The position numbers and the translations under genes were made by a program. The notes below the pieces were generated by a model. The model saw nothing but the letters and a program-made list of their open reading frames with translations, did no database searches and was not told the origin of the DNA. 64,000 nucleotides of DNA from Methylorubrum salsuginis (GTDB lineage Bacteria > Pseudomonadota > Alphaproteobacteria > Rhizobiales > Beijerinckiaceae): assembly GCF_900114375.1 (NCBI RefSeq), contig NZ_FOSV01000007.1:1-64000 (forward strand), given 5' to 3'. Within the stretch, counting starts at the first letter, position 1; the number at the start of each line of letters is the position of its first letter. This document shows, piece by piece, positions 15,661 through 23,656 of this stretch.

Positions 15661-16482
15661 ATGGCATCATCGCGCCGGACGACCGCCCTGCTGGCGGGCC
15701 TAACCCTGCCCATCCTGATCGCCGCCGGATCGGCGCATGCCGCGGCGGGCGACTCCGACAACCAACGCGCTGAGCGCTGGGGCGAGATCAAGCAACAGAT
15801 CTTTGGCGACGCCAAGATCCAGTCCGGGGGTAAGGCGGTGAAGATCGACGCCCCTAAGCGGGCGGATGACGCCTCCCTCGTGCCGATCACCCTGACCGTG
15901 CCCGACAAGGACAACGTTGCGGAGCTGTCGCTCATCATCGACGACAACCCGACGCCGTACGCCGCCCACGTCGTCTTCGGCCCGGCGGCGGACCCCAGCG
16001 AGCTGAAGCTCCGCGTGCGCGTCAACAACTACACCGACGTCCACGCCGTCGCGAAGATGAAGGACGGCACGTTCCAGGAGGCCACGGAGTACGTGAAGGC
16101 GTCCGGCGGCTGCTCGGCACCGATGGGCATGAGCGACGAGGAGGCGATGCAGGGCATGGGCGACATGCGCATGAAGTTCGGCGAGAGGCAGCCGGGCAAG
16201 CCCGTCCAGGCGACCCTGATGATCCGCCACCCGAACTTCTCGGGCATGCAGATGAACCAGGTGACGCGCGACTACACCCCGGCCCGCTACATCCAGAAGA
16301 TCACCGTCAGCTACGGCGAAAAGAGCGTCTTCACGATGGACGGAGACATCTCGATCTCGGCGAACCCCGTCATCAACTTCGGCTACCTGCCCGACGGCGC
16401 CGGCCCGATGAAGGTCACCGCAACGGACAACCAGGGTGGCCACTGGGAGAAGAGCTTCCCGGTCCGTTCGGCAAGCAACTGA
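15661..16482 (+). CDS. Fused SoxYZ-like sulfur carrier (quinoprotein-associated type)
   Basis: The 273-residue protein has a signal peptide (residues 1-27, ending SAHA). A SoxY-like half follows (about 40-150) that ends in the carrier cysteine at residue 151 within KASGGCSAP, then a SoxZ-like half (about 165-270) with GKPVQATLMIRHPNFSGM and WEKSFPV. This single-chain layout matches the SoxYZ-like carrier described beside PQQ-dependent alcohol dehydrogenases, rather than the separate SoxY and SoxZ also present at 24.6-25.4 kb. The cysteine arm is internal and lacks the usual GGCGG end. It leads an operon with a rhodanese, thioredoxin and CcdA. Confidence 0.88.
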   Translation: MASSRRTTALLAGLTLPILIAAGSAHAAAGDSDNQRAERWGEIKQQIFGDAKIQSGGKAVKIDAPKRADDASLVPITLTVPDKDNVAELSLIIDDNPTPYAAHVVFGPAADPSELKLRVRVNNYTDVHAVAKMKDGTFQEATEYVKASGGCSAPMGMSDEEAMQGMGDMRMKFGERQPGKPVQATLMIRHPNFSGMQMNQVTRDYTPARYIQKITVSYGEKSVFTMDGDISISANPVINFGYLPDGAGPMKVTATDNQGGHWEKSFPVRSASN

Positions 16483-17069
16483 TGCGACCCGTGCTCCGCC
16501 TTCCCATCGTGACCGCGGCCGCCGTGTTCCTGACCGCCGCAGCGCCCGCCGACTCGCCCGTCGGCGTGCGGGAGCCCGACGGCTACTGGCAGGGGGCGCT
16601 GCACGGCTACACGCCGCAGACCCTCGCAGGGGCCACCGTCGTCGATGCCGGCGAAGTCGCCAAGCTGATCCAGGAGCATAAGCCGGTGCTTCTCGACGTC
16701 TCAGAGATCGACCGGAAGCCCGCCGGCCTGCCTCCGGGCGGCCTGTGGTTCCCTATCCACCGCAACATCCCAGGAAGCACGTGGCTGCCGGCCTCGGGTG
16801 AAGGGGAACTCGACGCGGCCGCCCAGGACGCCCTCAAGGCACGGGTCGCCGATCTCACCGGGGGCGACCTCGAAAGGCCCATCGTCACCTACTGCCACCC
16901 CGACTGCTGGGGCAGTTGGAACCTCGGCAAGCGCCTCGTCGCCCTGGGCTACCGGAACGTCCACTGGTTCCCGCAGGGCATAGAGGGCTGGCAGGACGGC
17001 CATGACACAGCCGTGTCACGCCCCGACGCGCGATGGGCCGCACGCCCGAAGTCGACCGTCGGCCAATGA
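16482..17069 (+). CDS. Periplasmic rhodanese-like CxxxCW protein
   Basis: This 195-residue protein has a signal peptide (residues about 1-22) and a rhodanese fold with VLLDVSE and the active loop TYCHPDCWGSWNLGKR, giving cysteines 138 and 142 followed by Trp143. This is the motif of the PQQ-dependent catabolism-associated CXXCW family. It probably transfers sulfane sulfur or handles the thiol of the SoxYZ-like carrier; its start overlaps the carrier stop by one base. The loop departs from the classical single-cysteine CRxGxR rhodanese, so classical thiosulfate sulfurtransfer is not certain. Confidence 0.85.
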   Translation: MRPVLRLPIVTAAAVFLTAAAPADSPVGVREPDGYWQGALHGYTPQTLAGATVVDAGEVAKLIQEHKPVLLDVSEIDRKPAGLPPGGLWFPIHRNIPGSTWLPASGEGELDAAAQDALKARVADLTGGDLERPIVTYCHPDCWGSWNLGKRLVALGYRNVHWFPQGIEGWQDGHDTAVSRPDARWAARPKSTVGQ

Positions 17070-17103
17070 CGACCATCATCCTCCATCTCGAAGGCTCGCC
17101 TCG

Positions 17104-17490
17104 ATGATCCGCCGTACCCTCCTCGCCCTCCTCGCGGCGGCGCCGTTCGGGCTCGCCCCGGCCCAGGCTGCCGACTTCCTCCCGTACACGCCGGAGGCCC
17201 TGGCCGCCGCGCAGAAGGCCGGCAAGCCCATCCTGGTCGAGATCAGCGCGCCCTGGTGCCCGATCTGCAAGACGCAGAAGCCCATCCTGGCGAAGCTCGG
17301 GGCCGACCCGCGGTTCAAGGATCTGCAGGTGTTCGACGTCGACTTCGACAGCCAGAAGCCGGCTCTCAAGGCGCTCAACGCCCGCATGCAAAGCACGTTG
17401 ATCGCGTTCAAGGGCGAGAAGGAGGTCGGGCGCTCCATCGGCGAGACCCAGCCCGAGTGGATCGAGGGCCTCGTGGAAAAGGCGCTCTGA
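17104..17490 (+). CDS. Secreted thioredoxin-fold protein
   Basis: A 128-residue protein with a signal peptide (MIRRTLLALLAAAPFGLAPAQA) and a thioredoxin fold with the active site WCPIC (cysteines 52 and 55). The cis-proline loop is replaced by MQSTLIAF. The C-P-I-C pair differs from the CGPC of cytosolic thioredoxins and suits a periplasmic reductant. The CcdA gene starts 10 bases downstream, so the pair can bring electrons across the membrane to keep the SoxYZ-like carrier cysteine reduced (inference from family and operon). Confidence 0.85.
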   Translation: MIRRTLLALLAAAPFGLAPAQAADFLPYTPEALAAAQKAGKPILVEISAPWCPICKTQKPILAKLGADPRFKDLQVFDVDFDSQKPALKALNARMQSTLIAFKGEKEVGRSIGETQPEWIEGLVEKAL

Positions 17491-17500
17491 GGCGAAACCC

Positions 17501-18220
17501 ATGGTCGCCACCCTCGGCCTCGCCTTCCTCGCCGGCATCCTCTCCGTCCTGTCGCCGTGCGTGCTGCCGCTCCTGCCCTTGGTGCTCGGAGCGGCCGCTT
17601 CCGAGCACCGCCTGGGCCCCGCGGCGCTGGCCGCCGGTCTCGCGCTGTCGTTCGTCGTGATCGGCCTGTTCGTCGCCACGGTCGGCTTCGCCATCGGGCT
17701 CGACACCGACGTCTTCCGCACTGTCGCCGCGATCCTGCTGGTGCTGGTCGGCCTCGTCCTGATGGTCCCGGCGGTGCAGACGCGGCTGGCGGTGGCCGCC
17801 GGCCCGGTGAGCGACTGGACCGAGACCCGGTTCGGCGGCTTCTCGACCGCCGGCCTCCTCGGCCAGTTCGGCGTCGGCCTCCTGCTCGGCGCCGTCTGGA
17901 GCCCCTGCGTCGGCCCGACGCTGGGCGCCGCCTCGCTCCTGGCTTCCCAGGGTCGTGATCTCGGCACCGTCGCCTTGACCATGTTCCTTTTCGGCGTCGG
18001 CGCGGCGCTTCCGCTCCTGCTTCTCGGCACCCTGTCGCGGGAGGTCCTCATGCGCTGGCGCAACCGCATGATGAGCGCCGGCAAGGGTCTGAAGGCCGCG
18101 CTGGGCCTGATCCTGGTGGTGAGCGGAGCCGTGATCCTCTCGGGCTACGACAAGGCCATCGAAACCGCGCTGGTGAACGCTTCGCCGTCCTGGCTCACCG
18201 ACCTCACCACGCGCCTCTGA
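17501..18220 (+). CDS. ccdA: CcdA-type transmembrane thiol reductase
   Basis: The 239-residue protein has six membrane helices and the two buried cysteines of CcdA: Cys20 in VLSPCVLPLLPL and Cys136 in VWSPCVGPT, each followed by proline-rich turns. CcdA moves reducing equivalents from cytosolic thioredoxin to periplasmic partners. The gene closes the SoxYZ-like / rhodanese / thioredoxin operon, so it probably plays the part SoxV plays in standard sox clusters. No separate soxV is seen in the soxXYZABCD operon opposite. Confidence 0.88.
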   Translation: MVATLGLAFLAGILSVLSPCVLPLLPLVLGAAASEHRLGPAALAAGLALSFVVIGLFVATVGFAIGLDTDVFRTVAAILLVLVGLVLMVPAVQTRLAVAAGPVSDWTETRFGGFSTAGLLGQFGVGLLLGAVWSPCVGPTLGAASLLASQGRDLGTVALTMFLFGVGAALPLLLLGTLSREVLMRWRNRMMSAGKGLKAALGLILVVSGAVILSGYDKAIETALVNASPSWLTDLTTRL

Positions 18221-18388
18221 GGGCCCGATCACCGATGCGTCTCGTCCAATCCTGTCTCCCTGCCTCGTCCCGATGCCTTGCGGTGCCCAGGCCCGGGACG
18301 TGGGAGGTCCCGAACGGATCGCGCTGCGCACCCGCGACGGCGATGCGACAATCAGGGAAGCTTCGATCGTCTTTGCCACGAACGCCGA

Positions 18389-18847
18389 TCAGACCCGCAG
18401 ATAACTCCAGCCCGCCTCCTGCAGCGTCACCAGCCGGACGGCACCGGCGCGCACCACGCCGACATTGGGCAACAGTTCCAACCGGTGCCCTTCCGCGCGC
18501 TCCATGGCAGTGATGGTGTTGCCGCAGGCCGAGAGGACGATGCCCGGGACACTGTCCGTAACGGAGTGAATGCGGGCCTTGGCCGGTGAGGTATCGGCCC
18601 GGACCATGTGCAGCCCTGGACCGTAGGCGACGATCTCGATCTCGACCTCTTCGGCGGCCTCGCCGTATTCACGCGCGAGGTTGACGGCGTTGTTGAGGGC
18701 GAGATCGAACACGCCGGCATCGTTCGTGCTCACCTGCATCGCGACCCGGTGCGTCTTCACGCCGGTCTCGGCGGCCCTGGCCCGCGTGGCTACCAGCGTG
18801 GCCATCAGCGTCGCGATGCCCGACACGCCCCTGCGTGACATCATCAT
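18389..18847 (-). CDS. Secreted DsrE family protein
   Basis: This 152-residue DsrE-fold protein has a short signal-like N-terminus (about residues 1-26) and the family core VDFALNNAVNLAREYG-like helix (here FDLALNNAVNLAREYG), VEIEIVAYGPGLHM and a conserved cysteine at 108 in IVLSACGNTI. DsrE proteins bind or transfer sulfane sulfur through that cysteine. It is the last gene of the long sox transcript, 98 bases after the MBL hydrolase, and its product is predicted in the periplasm. A related secreted protein lies at 39507-39968. Confidence 0.83.
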   Translation of the reverse strand: MMMSRRGVSGIATLMATLVATRARAAETGVKTHRVAMQVSTNDAGVFDLALNNAVNLAREYGEAAEEVEIEIVAYGPGLHMVRADTSPAKARIHSVTDSVPGIVLSACGNTITAMERAEGHRLELLPNVGVVRAGAVRLVTLQEAGWSYLRV

Positions 18848-18945
18848 GTTCGATCCTCCCGCCCTCGCGATATCGTTGGCCCCCGACGCCGCGTGAGGGA
18901 TTATGCTCGAACGGACCTGACGGCGTCATTCCGCGGAGGCTCGGC

Positions 18946-19923
18946 TCAGGCCGGCACGAATCGGAAGGCGTCGCCGGATCGCTCGACGCGGCCGACACCC
19001 GAGCCCGGCAAGTGGAATCCGACGAGCGTCATCCGCTCGTTGGCCAAGCGGTCGAGCAGAGCAAGGCGGGTGCGAATCGCCAGATCGCGGTCGAGGTCGC
19101 TTCCGAACGCCCAGCCGGGCCGGCGGAAGGAGATGAGCGCATGGCTGAGGGCGTCGCCACCGATCAGGATCTGCTCACGCCCCGCCTCGACGAGGACCGA
19201 GGCGTGCCCCGGCGTGTGCCCAGGCGTCGCCACGTAGGTGAGGCCCGGCGCGACGGTCTCGCCGGGCTTGCGCCGCTCCATCTTGGCTTCCAGGCGCTTG
19301 AGCGTGCGCCGGGAGCCGACCGCCAATCCTTTCAGCCAGTCCGGCACCGTCGTCTCGACGTCGTCGCGGGTCCAGAAGTCCCATTCCGCGGCCGGCACGA
19401 CGTAGCGGGCATTGGGAAACCGCTCGCTGTCGTCGAAATCGTCGATGGCGCCCCAAAGGTGGTCGGGGTGGGCGTGCGTGAACACGACTCGGGTGACCGC
19501 CTCGCGCGCGACGCCGGCCGCCTCCAGCGTGTCCACAAGTTTGCCCGCCGTCGGTTGAAAGGAATTGCCGGAACCCGCATCGATCAGGATGACCTCGTCT
19601 CCGACGCGCACCACGGACACGTTCGTCGGGATCGGGCTGGCTTCGACGGATTCTCCCGCGGTCTCGAACAGCGCATCGACCTCGGCACGCGGGGCCGCGG
19701 GAAGCATGAAGCCGAGGGACGACGACAGCGTGCCATCGCTGACCGTCTCCACCGTGCCCTTGCTAGTGTCCTTGCCGGCCTCGACGGCTTCCGCCGGAGC
19801 GGCGGCTGTCCGCCCAGTCGGCCAAGCGGTTGCCAGCAGCGCCGTCATGCCGGCGACGACCGCCCGCCTGTCGCACGTCGAAGCATGCGATCCGGGCCTC
19901 ACCGCGTTCTGAACCTCGGGCAT
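18946..19923 (-). CDS. Secreted MBL-fold metallo-hydrolase
   Basis: The 325-residue protein has a Tat-like or Sec leader (CDRRAVVAGMTALLATAWPT) and a metallo-beta-lactamase fold: the zinc motif THAHPDH at residues 149-155, a downstream histidine in ATPGHTPGH, and the aspartate of LIGGDALSHALI. It follows soxD by 26 bases in the same direction. MBL proteins called SoxH occur in sox clusters, so a role in sulfur chemistry is plausible. The substrate is unknown and the sequence is not clearly a persulfide dioxygenase. Confidence 0.82.
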   Translation of the reverse strand: MPEVQNAVRPGSHASTCDRRAVVAGMTALLATAWPTGRTAAAPAEAVEAGKDTSKGTVETVSDGTLSSSLGFMLPAAPRAEVDALFETAGESVEASPIPTNVSVVRVGDEVILIDAGSGNSFQPTAGKLVDTLEAAGVAREAVTRVVFTHAHPDHLWGAIDDFDDSERFPNARYVVPAAEWDFWTRDDVETTVPDWLKGLAVGSRRTLKRLEAKMERRKPGETVAPGLTYVATPGHTPGHASVLVEAGREQILIGGDALSHALISFRRPGWAFGSDLDRDLAIRTRLALLDRLANERMTLVGFHLPGSGVGRVERSGDAFRFVPA

Positions 19924-19949
19924 CGTCGGACCTCCCGGATTGCCGCAGC

Positions 19950-20627
19950 CTACTGGACCGGCGCCGACGGCTTGGCCGCCTCGGATGCCTTCTCGGGGGT
20001 CACGTCGAGAGCGCGGGCGCGACTGGTGATGGCCGCCTCCTTCGGCAGGCAGTCCTTCATGCAGGGCTTGGCGTTCCAGAATTCCTTCTCCGCGGTCTCG
20101 CGGTCGTCCATGAAGAAGTTCTTCTCGTTCGGCAGGCGGATGGTGGCTAGGTTCTTCTCGTTCACCTCGAAGTCCTGATCCTTCAGGATGTCGTTGAGAT
20201 AGAGAAGGTAGGCGGTGACCGAATACGTCTCGTCGGGCGTCAGAGTCTGCGCCGCACCGAAGGGCATCGCCCGATGGATGAAGTCGAACACGGTCGAGAC
20301 GTAGGGCCAGTACGAGCCGACGGTCTTGACCGGGCTGTCCGACTTGATCGTGCCGGCGCCGCCCGCGAGTTCGGGCCAGCGGCCGGCGCCCTCGCCGAAC
20401 TCGCCGTGGCAACTGGCGCACCGCTCCTGGAAGATCGTCTCGCCGAGCGCCGCCGTGCCCTTGCCGACGGGCAGGCCCTGGCCGTCGGGGCGCACGTCGA
20501 TGTCCCAGCCCCTGATCTCGTCGGGCGTCGCGGCGCGCCCGATGTTCAGCCGCTCCGCCGCAGCCGGGGCGACCGCGAGGAAGAGGCCGGCGAGGGCGAT
20601 GAGGGTGCGGTTAGGCGACCTCGACAT
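19950..20627 (-). CDS. soxD: SoxD-like cytochrome c subunit of sulfane dehydrogenase
   Basis: This 225-residue protein has a signal peptide (residues 1-24) and one haem c site, CASCH at residues 70-74, with later PFGAAQTLTPDETYSVTAYLLYLND, whose core PFGAAQTL and YSVTAYLLYLND are typical of SoxD. A C-terminal pair KPCMKDC may form a disulfide. Paracoccus SoxD carries two haems in a longer chain, whereas this form has one. Its start overlaps the end of soxC by 17 bases. SoxCD oxidises the cysteine-bound sulfane to the sulfone level on SoxY, giving six electrons. Confidence 0.88.
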   Translation of the reverse strand: MSRSPNRTLIALAGLFLAVAPAAAERLNIGRAATPDEIRGWDIDVRPDGQGLPVGKGTAALGETIFQERCASCHGEFGEGAGRWPELAGGAGTIKSDSPVKTVGSYWPYVSTVFDFIHRAMPFGAAQTLTPDETYSVTAYLLYLNDILKDQDFEVNEKNLATIRLPNEKNFFMDDRETAEKEFWNAKPCMKDCLPKEAAITSRARALDVTPEKASEAAKPSAPVQ

Positions 20628-21906
20628 TCTCGATCTCCCCGTTGGGCAGCACGTGCCAGGTCTGGATGCCGTTGTTGTGGTAGATCGAGTTGAGACCGCG
20701 GTGCTGGCGCAAAGCCGCCTTGGTGGGCTGGACGTAGCCGGTCTCGTCGATGGCGCGCGATTGCAGCAGCAGCGGATCGCCGTTCCAGTCGAACTCGTAG
20801 TAGAAGCGCGTCAGCGCCTTATCGAGCACGGGCCCGTCGAGGCGGGCGGCGCGCCAGTTGCGCCCGCCGTCGAGCGAGACGTCCACGCTCCGGATCGCAC
20901 CGCGGCCGGACCACGCCAGCCCCGAAAGCACCGTGAAGCCCTTGCGGTGCAACGGCGCCTGCGGGCTCGGATCGGTGATGACGGACTTCGCGTCCATGGC
21001 CCAGGTGAAGCGGCGGGCCTGCCCGTCCGGCAGGAGGGCGGTGTATTTCGAGGTCTCCTCGCGGGTGTGCCAAGGCTCGTCGCCGACCTTGATCCGGCGC
21101 AACCACTTCACCCACATGTTGCCCTGCCAGCCGGGCAGGACGAGGCGCAAGGGATAGCCGTGCTCGGGGTAGAGCGCCTCGCCGTTCATGGCGTAGGCGA
21201 CGATGGCGTCGTCGAGCGCCTTCTCGATCGGCACCGAGCGGGTCATCGCCGAGGCGTCGGCGCCTTCCGGCAGCAGCCACTTGGCATTGGTCTTGAGGCC
21301 CGCCTCCTCCAGCAGGCGCTTGAGCGGCACACCGGTGTACATCACGCAGTGGATCATGCCGTGGGTGAACTGGCAGCCGTTGAGCTGGGCGCCCTTCCAC
21401 TCCATGCCGGAATTGGCCGCGCATTCGAGGAAGGCGATGCGGTTGACGCGGGGGAAGCGCTTCACGTCCTCCAAGGTCAGCACCAGCGGCTTCTCGACGA
21501 GGCCGTGGATCATCAGCCGATGCTCGGCCGGGTCGATCTCGGCGATGCCGCCGTGATGGCGCTCGAAGCCGAGGCCGTTCGGGGTGATGATGCCCTCAAG
21601 CCGGTGCAGCGGCGTGAAGCTGACCGAACTCTGCCGCGAGGCGGTCAGCCACTCGACATCGCGGCGGACCACGTCCGCCTCGAACTTCGAGGGGCGGCCG
21701 TAGGGGCGGCTGACGACGCCGTCGCCGAGGGATTGCGACCACTCCGGCACGTTCGGCGGAAGGTTCTTGGCATCCGGCGTCTCGGCGGCGGCCCGGCCGG
21801 TGAAGGCGCCGGCTCCGACCGCGCCGCCCAGCGCCAGCCCGCTGCGCAGGAAAGATCTCCGGGAGGTCGGCCTCGACGCATCGGGGCGTTGCTTCGGTTC
21901 AGACAT
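20611..21906 (-). CDS. soxC: SoxC, molybdenum subunit of sulfane dehydrogenase
   Basis: The 431-residue protein starts with a twin-arginine leader (SRRSFLRSGLALGGA). It has the sulfite-oxidase fold with the molybdenum cysteine near residue 162 in FLECAANSGMEW, HCVMYTGVPLKRLL, AYAMNGEALYPEHGYPLRL and the C-terminal domain VDVSLDGGRNW. The E-C-A-A-N-S-G pattern separates SoxC from SorA (QCSGNSRG). It is translationally coupled with soxD and works on SoxYZ-bound sulfane sulfur. A palindromic ATTC-N8-GAAT site lies just before its start. Confidence 0.93.
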   Translation of the reverse strand: MSEPKQRPDASRPTSRRSFLRSGLALGGAVGAGAFTGRAAAETPDAKNLPPNVPEWSQSLGDGVVSRPYGRPSKFEADVVRRDVEWLTASRQSSVSFTPLHRLEGIITPNGLGFERHHGGIAEIDPAEHRLMIHGLVEKPLVLTLEDVKRFPRVNRIAFLECAANSGMEWKGAQLNGCQFTHGMIHCVMYTGVPLKRLLEEAGLKTNAKWLLPEGADASAMTRSVPIEKALDDAIVAYAMNGEALYPEHGYPLRLVLPGWQGNMWVKWLRRIKVGDEPWHTREETSKYTALLPDGQARRFTWAMDAKSVITDPSPQAPLHRKGFTVLSGLAWSGRGAIRSVDVSLDGGRNWRAARLDGPVLDKALTRFYYEFDWNGDPLLLQSRAIDETGYVQPTKAALRQHRGLNSIYHNNGIQTWHVLPNGEIENVEVA

Positions 21907-21930
21907 GGGTCTCTCCGAACTGTTTCATGT

Positions 21931-21946
21931 ATTCTGATGCGTGAAT
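21931..21946. promoter_or_regulatory. ATTC-N8-GAAT palindrome before soxC
   Basis: ATTC and GAAT flank eight bases (TGATGCGT) in the 53-base gap between soxB and soxC. The spacing and half-sites match what I recall as the operator of SqrR/BigR persulfide sensors; a SqrR-type gene lies at 27224. It could allow soxCD to be controlled apart from soxXYZAB. Confidence 0.5.
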
Positions 21947-21959
21947 GTTTTGGGCGCGA

Positions 21960-23639
21960 TCAGGCGCCGCGGACGGTGACTTGCGCCGGCGTCGGGCTCA
22001 CCGTTCCCTTCCGCCGGACATGCGCGGCCACGACGTCCCAGATCGGCGGCCCCTCGGTGCCCTCGTTGACGCTCGCCCAGCCGGCCACGGTGTAGGACGC
22101 CCCCGCCTCGATCGGCTTGCCGGTGCGCAGGAGCGTCAGATCGGAGATGCGTTGGCCGGCCGGGCGGGCGATGTCGATGGCGTAGGAGACGCCGCCGACT
22201 CGCACCATATCGCCGCCCTGCTGGTAATAGGGGTCCTCGTTGAAGAGGTTGTCGGCCACGTCCTCCAGCACCTCCTTGAGCCGGGCGCCGGTCATGGTCG
22301 TGCGGTAGGCCGCCGGGTAGGTGATGGCGGTGGCGTTGAAGACATCCTCGCGGGTGATCGGCTGACCGGGCAGCAGGGTCGTGCCCCAGCGGAAGCCCGG
22401 CGAGAGCGCGATCTCGGCCTCCCGCTCGGCGAGCAGCGCGTCGCAGATCATGTCGTCGAGGGTGCCGTTGAAGTTGCCGCGCCGGTAGAGCAGGGTCTCG
22501 GTCCGGCCGAGCTCCTCCCCCAGCATGGCTTCGTGGGGCGCCCGGATCGCCTGGATCTTGGCCGCCATCGCCGCCTGCGGGGCGATCACGTCGGAGAAGA
22601 TCGGGATCAGCTTCGACCGAAAGCCTTTCACCGCGCCGTCGCGCACGTCGAGGTCGACACGGGTGAGGAACTTGCCGTGGCTGCCCGAAGCGATGAGGAG
22701 GGTGTTGCCGACCTTCACCGCCTGCGGCAGCGCATCGTGCGTGTGGCCGGTGAGGACGACGTCGATTCCCTTCACCCGCGAGGCGAGTTTGCGGTCGACG
22801 TCGAAGCCGTTGTGCGAGAGCAGCACGACAAGGTCGGCGCCCTCTTTCCGGGCCTTGTCGACGCTCGCCTGGACATCCTCCTCACGAATGCCGAAGGACC
22901 AGTTTGCAATCATCCAACGCGGATTGGCGATGGGCGTGTAGGGGAAGGCCTGCCCGATCACCGCGACCTTCGCGCCGCCGCGCTCGAACATCTTCGTGGA
23001 TTCGAAAGCCGGCTCGTTCCACTCCGCATCGCGCACGTTCTGGCCGAGGAACGGGCAGCCGAGCCCGTCCACGATTTCCTTCACGCGGTCGGTGCCGAGG
23101 GTGAACTCCCAGTGGCCCGTCATGGCGTCGGGTTTGAGCAGCGCCATGCAATCGACCATGTCCTGGCCCTTGCTGAGCATCGACGTGTAGCTGTTCTGCC
23201 AAGTGTCGCCGCCGTCGAGGAACAACACCTTGTCGCCCCGTTCGGCGCGGATCGCGTCGAGCACCGTGGCGATGCGGTCGAGGCCGCCCATGCGGCCGTA
23301 GCTGCGGGCGAGCGCGACGTAGTCCTCCGGCGTCAGGGCGTGAGCGAGCGGCGAGCCGCCGGGGATGCCGTAGAGGTCGAGCGTGGCGCGCCCCGTGATG
23401 TGGGGCACCTGCCCCCGCGCCTCGCCGACGCCGAGATTGGTCGAGGGTTCGCGGAACAGCACCGGCCGGAGCTGCGCGTGGATGTCGGTCAGATGGACCA
23501 GGGTGACGTTGCCCATCGGCTCGAAGGCCAGGAGGTCGTCGTGAGTGAGGCGCTGCTGGGCGAAGGCGCGGGTCCAGCCCGACGGCACGAGGGCGGCGGT
23601 GGCAGCGGCGATCTGCAGGAAGTCGCGGCGTGAGGTCAT
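21960..23639 (-). CDS. soxB: SoxB, SoxYZ sulfate thiohydrolase
   Basis: This 559-residue enzyme has a Tat leader (MTSRRDFLQIAAATAAL) and a 5'-nucleotidase/metallophosphoesterase-type fold. Metal-binding motifs are seen in order: HLTDIHAQLRP, FLDGGDTWQ, GHWEFTLG, LLSHNGFD and LTGHTHD. A C-terminal domain has TLDDMICDALLAE and GGDMVRVGGVSY. SoxB uses a di-manganese centre to hydrolyse the terminal sulfonate from the SoxY cysteine, releasing sulfate. It lies 17 bases after soxA. Length and motifs are normal for the family. Confidence 0.95.
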   Translation of the reverse strand: MTSRRDFLQIAAATAALVPSGWTRAFAQQRLTHDDLLAFEPMGNVTLVHLTDIHAQLRPVLFREPSTNLGVGEARGQVPHITGRATLDLYGIPGGSPLAHALTPEDYVALARSYGRMGGLDRIATVLDAIRAERGDKVLFLDGGDTWQNSYTSMLSKGQDMVDCMALLKPDAMTGHWEFTLGTDRVKEIVDGLGCPFLGQNVRDAEWNEPAFESTKMFERGGAKVAVIGQAFPYTPIANPRWMIANWSFGIREEDVQASVDKARKEGADLVVLLSHNGFDVDRKLASRVKGIDVVLTGHTHDALPQAVKVGNTLLIASGSHGKFLTRVDLDVRDGAVKGFRSKLIPIFSDVIAPQAAMAAKIQAIRAPHEAMLGEELGRTETLLYRRGNFNGTLDDMICDALLAEREAEIALSPGFRWGTTLLPGQPITREDVFNATAITYPAAYRTTMTGARLKEVLEDVADNLFNEDPYYQQGGDMVRVGGVSYAIDIARPAGQRISDLTLLRTGKPIEAGASYTVAGWASVNEGTEGPPIWDVVAAHVRRKGTVSPTPAQVTVRGA

Positions 23640-23656
23640 GGTTCGCGTCCCCGCGC

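Noticed and set aside
18221-18388. Frame reading GGPERIALRTRDGDATIREA after the CcdA gene
   Set aside because: It looks like part of a small secreted protein but has no start in frame and ends within about 55 codons. A remnant is possible, but support is too weak for a feature.
20274-22095. Very long forward frame opposite soxC and soxD
   Set aside because: The reverse strand carries clear SoxC and SoxD motifs; the forward product is a high-GC mirror frame without domains.
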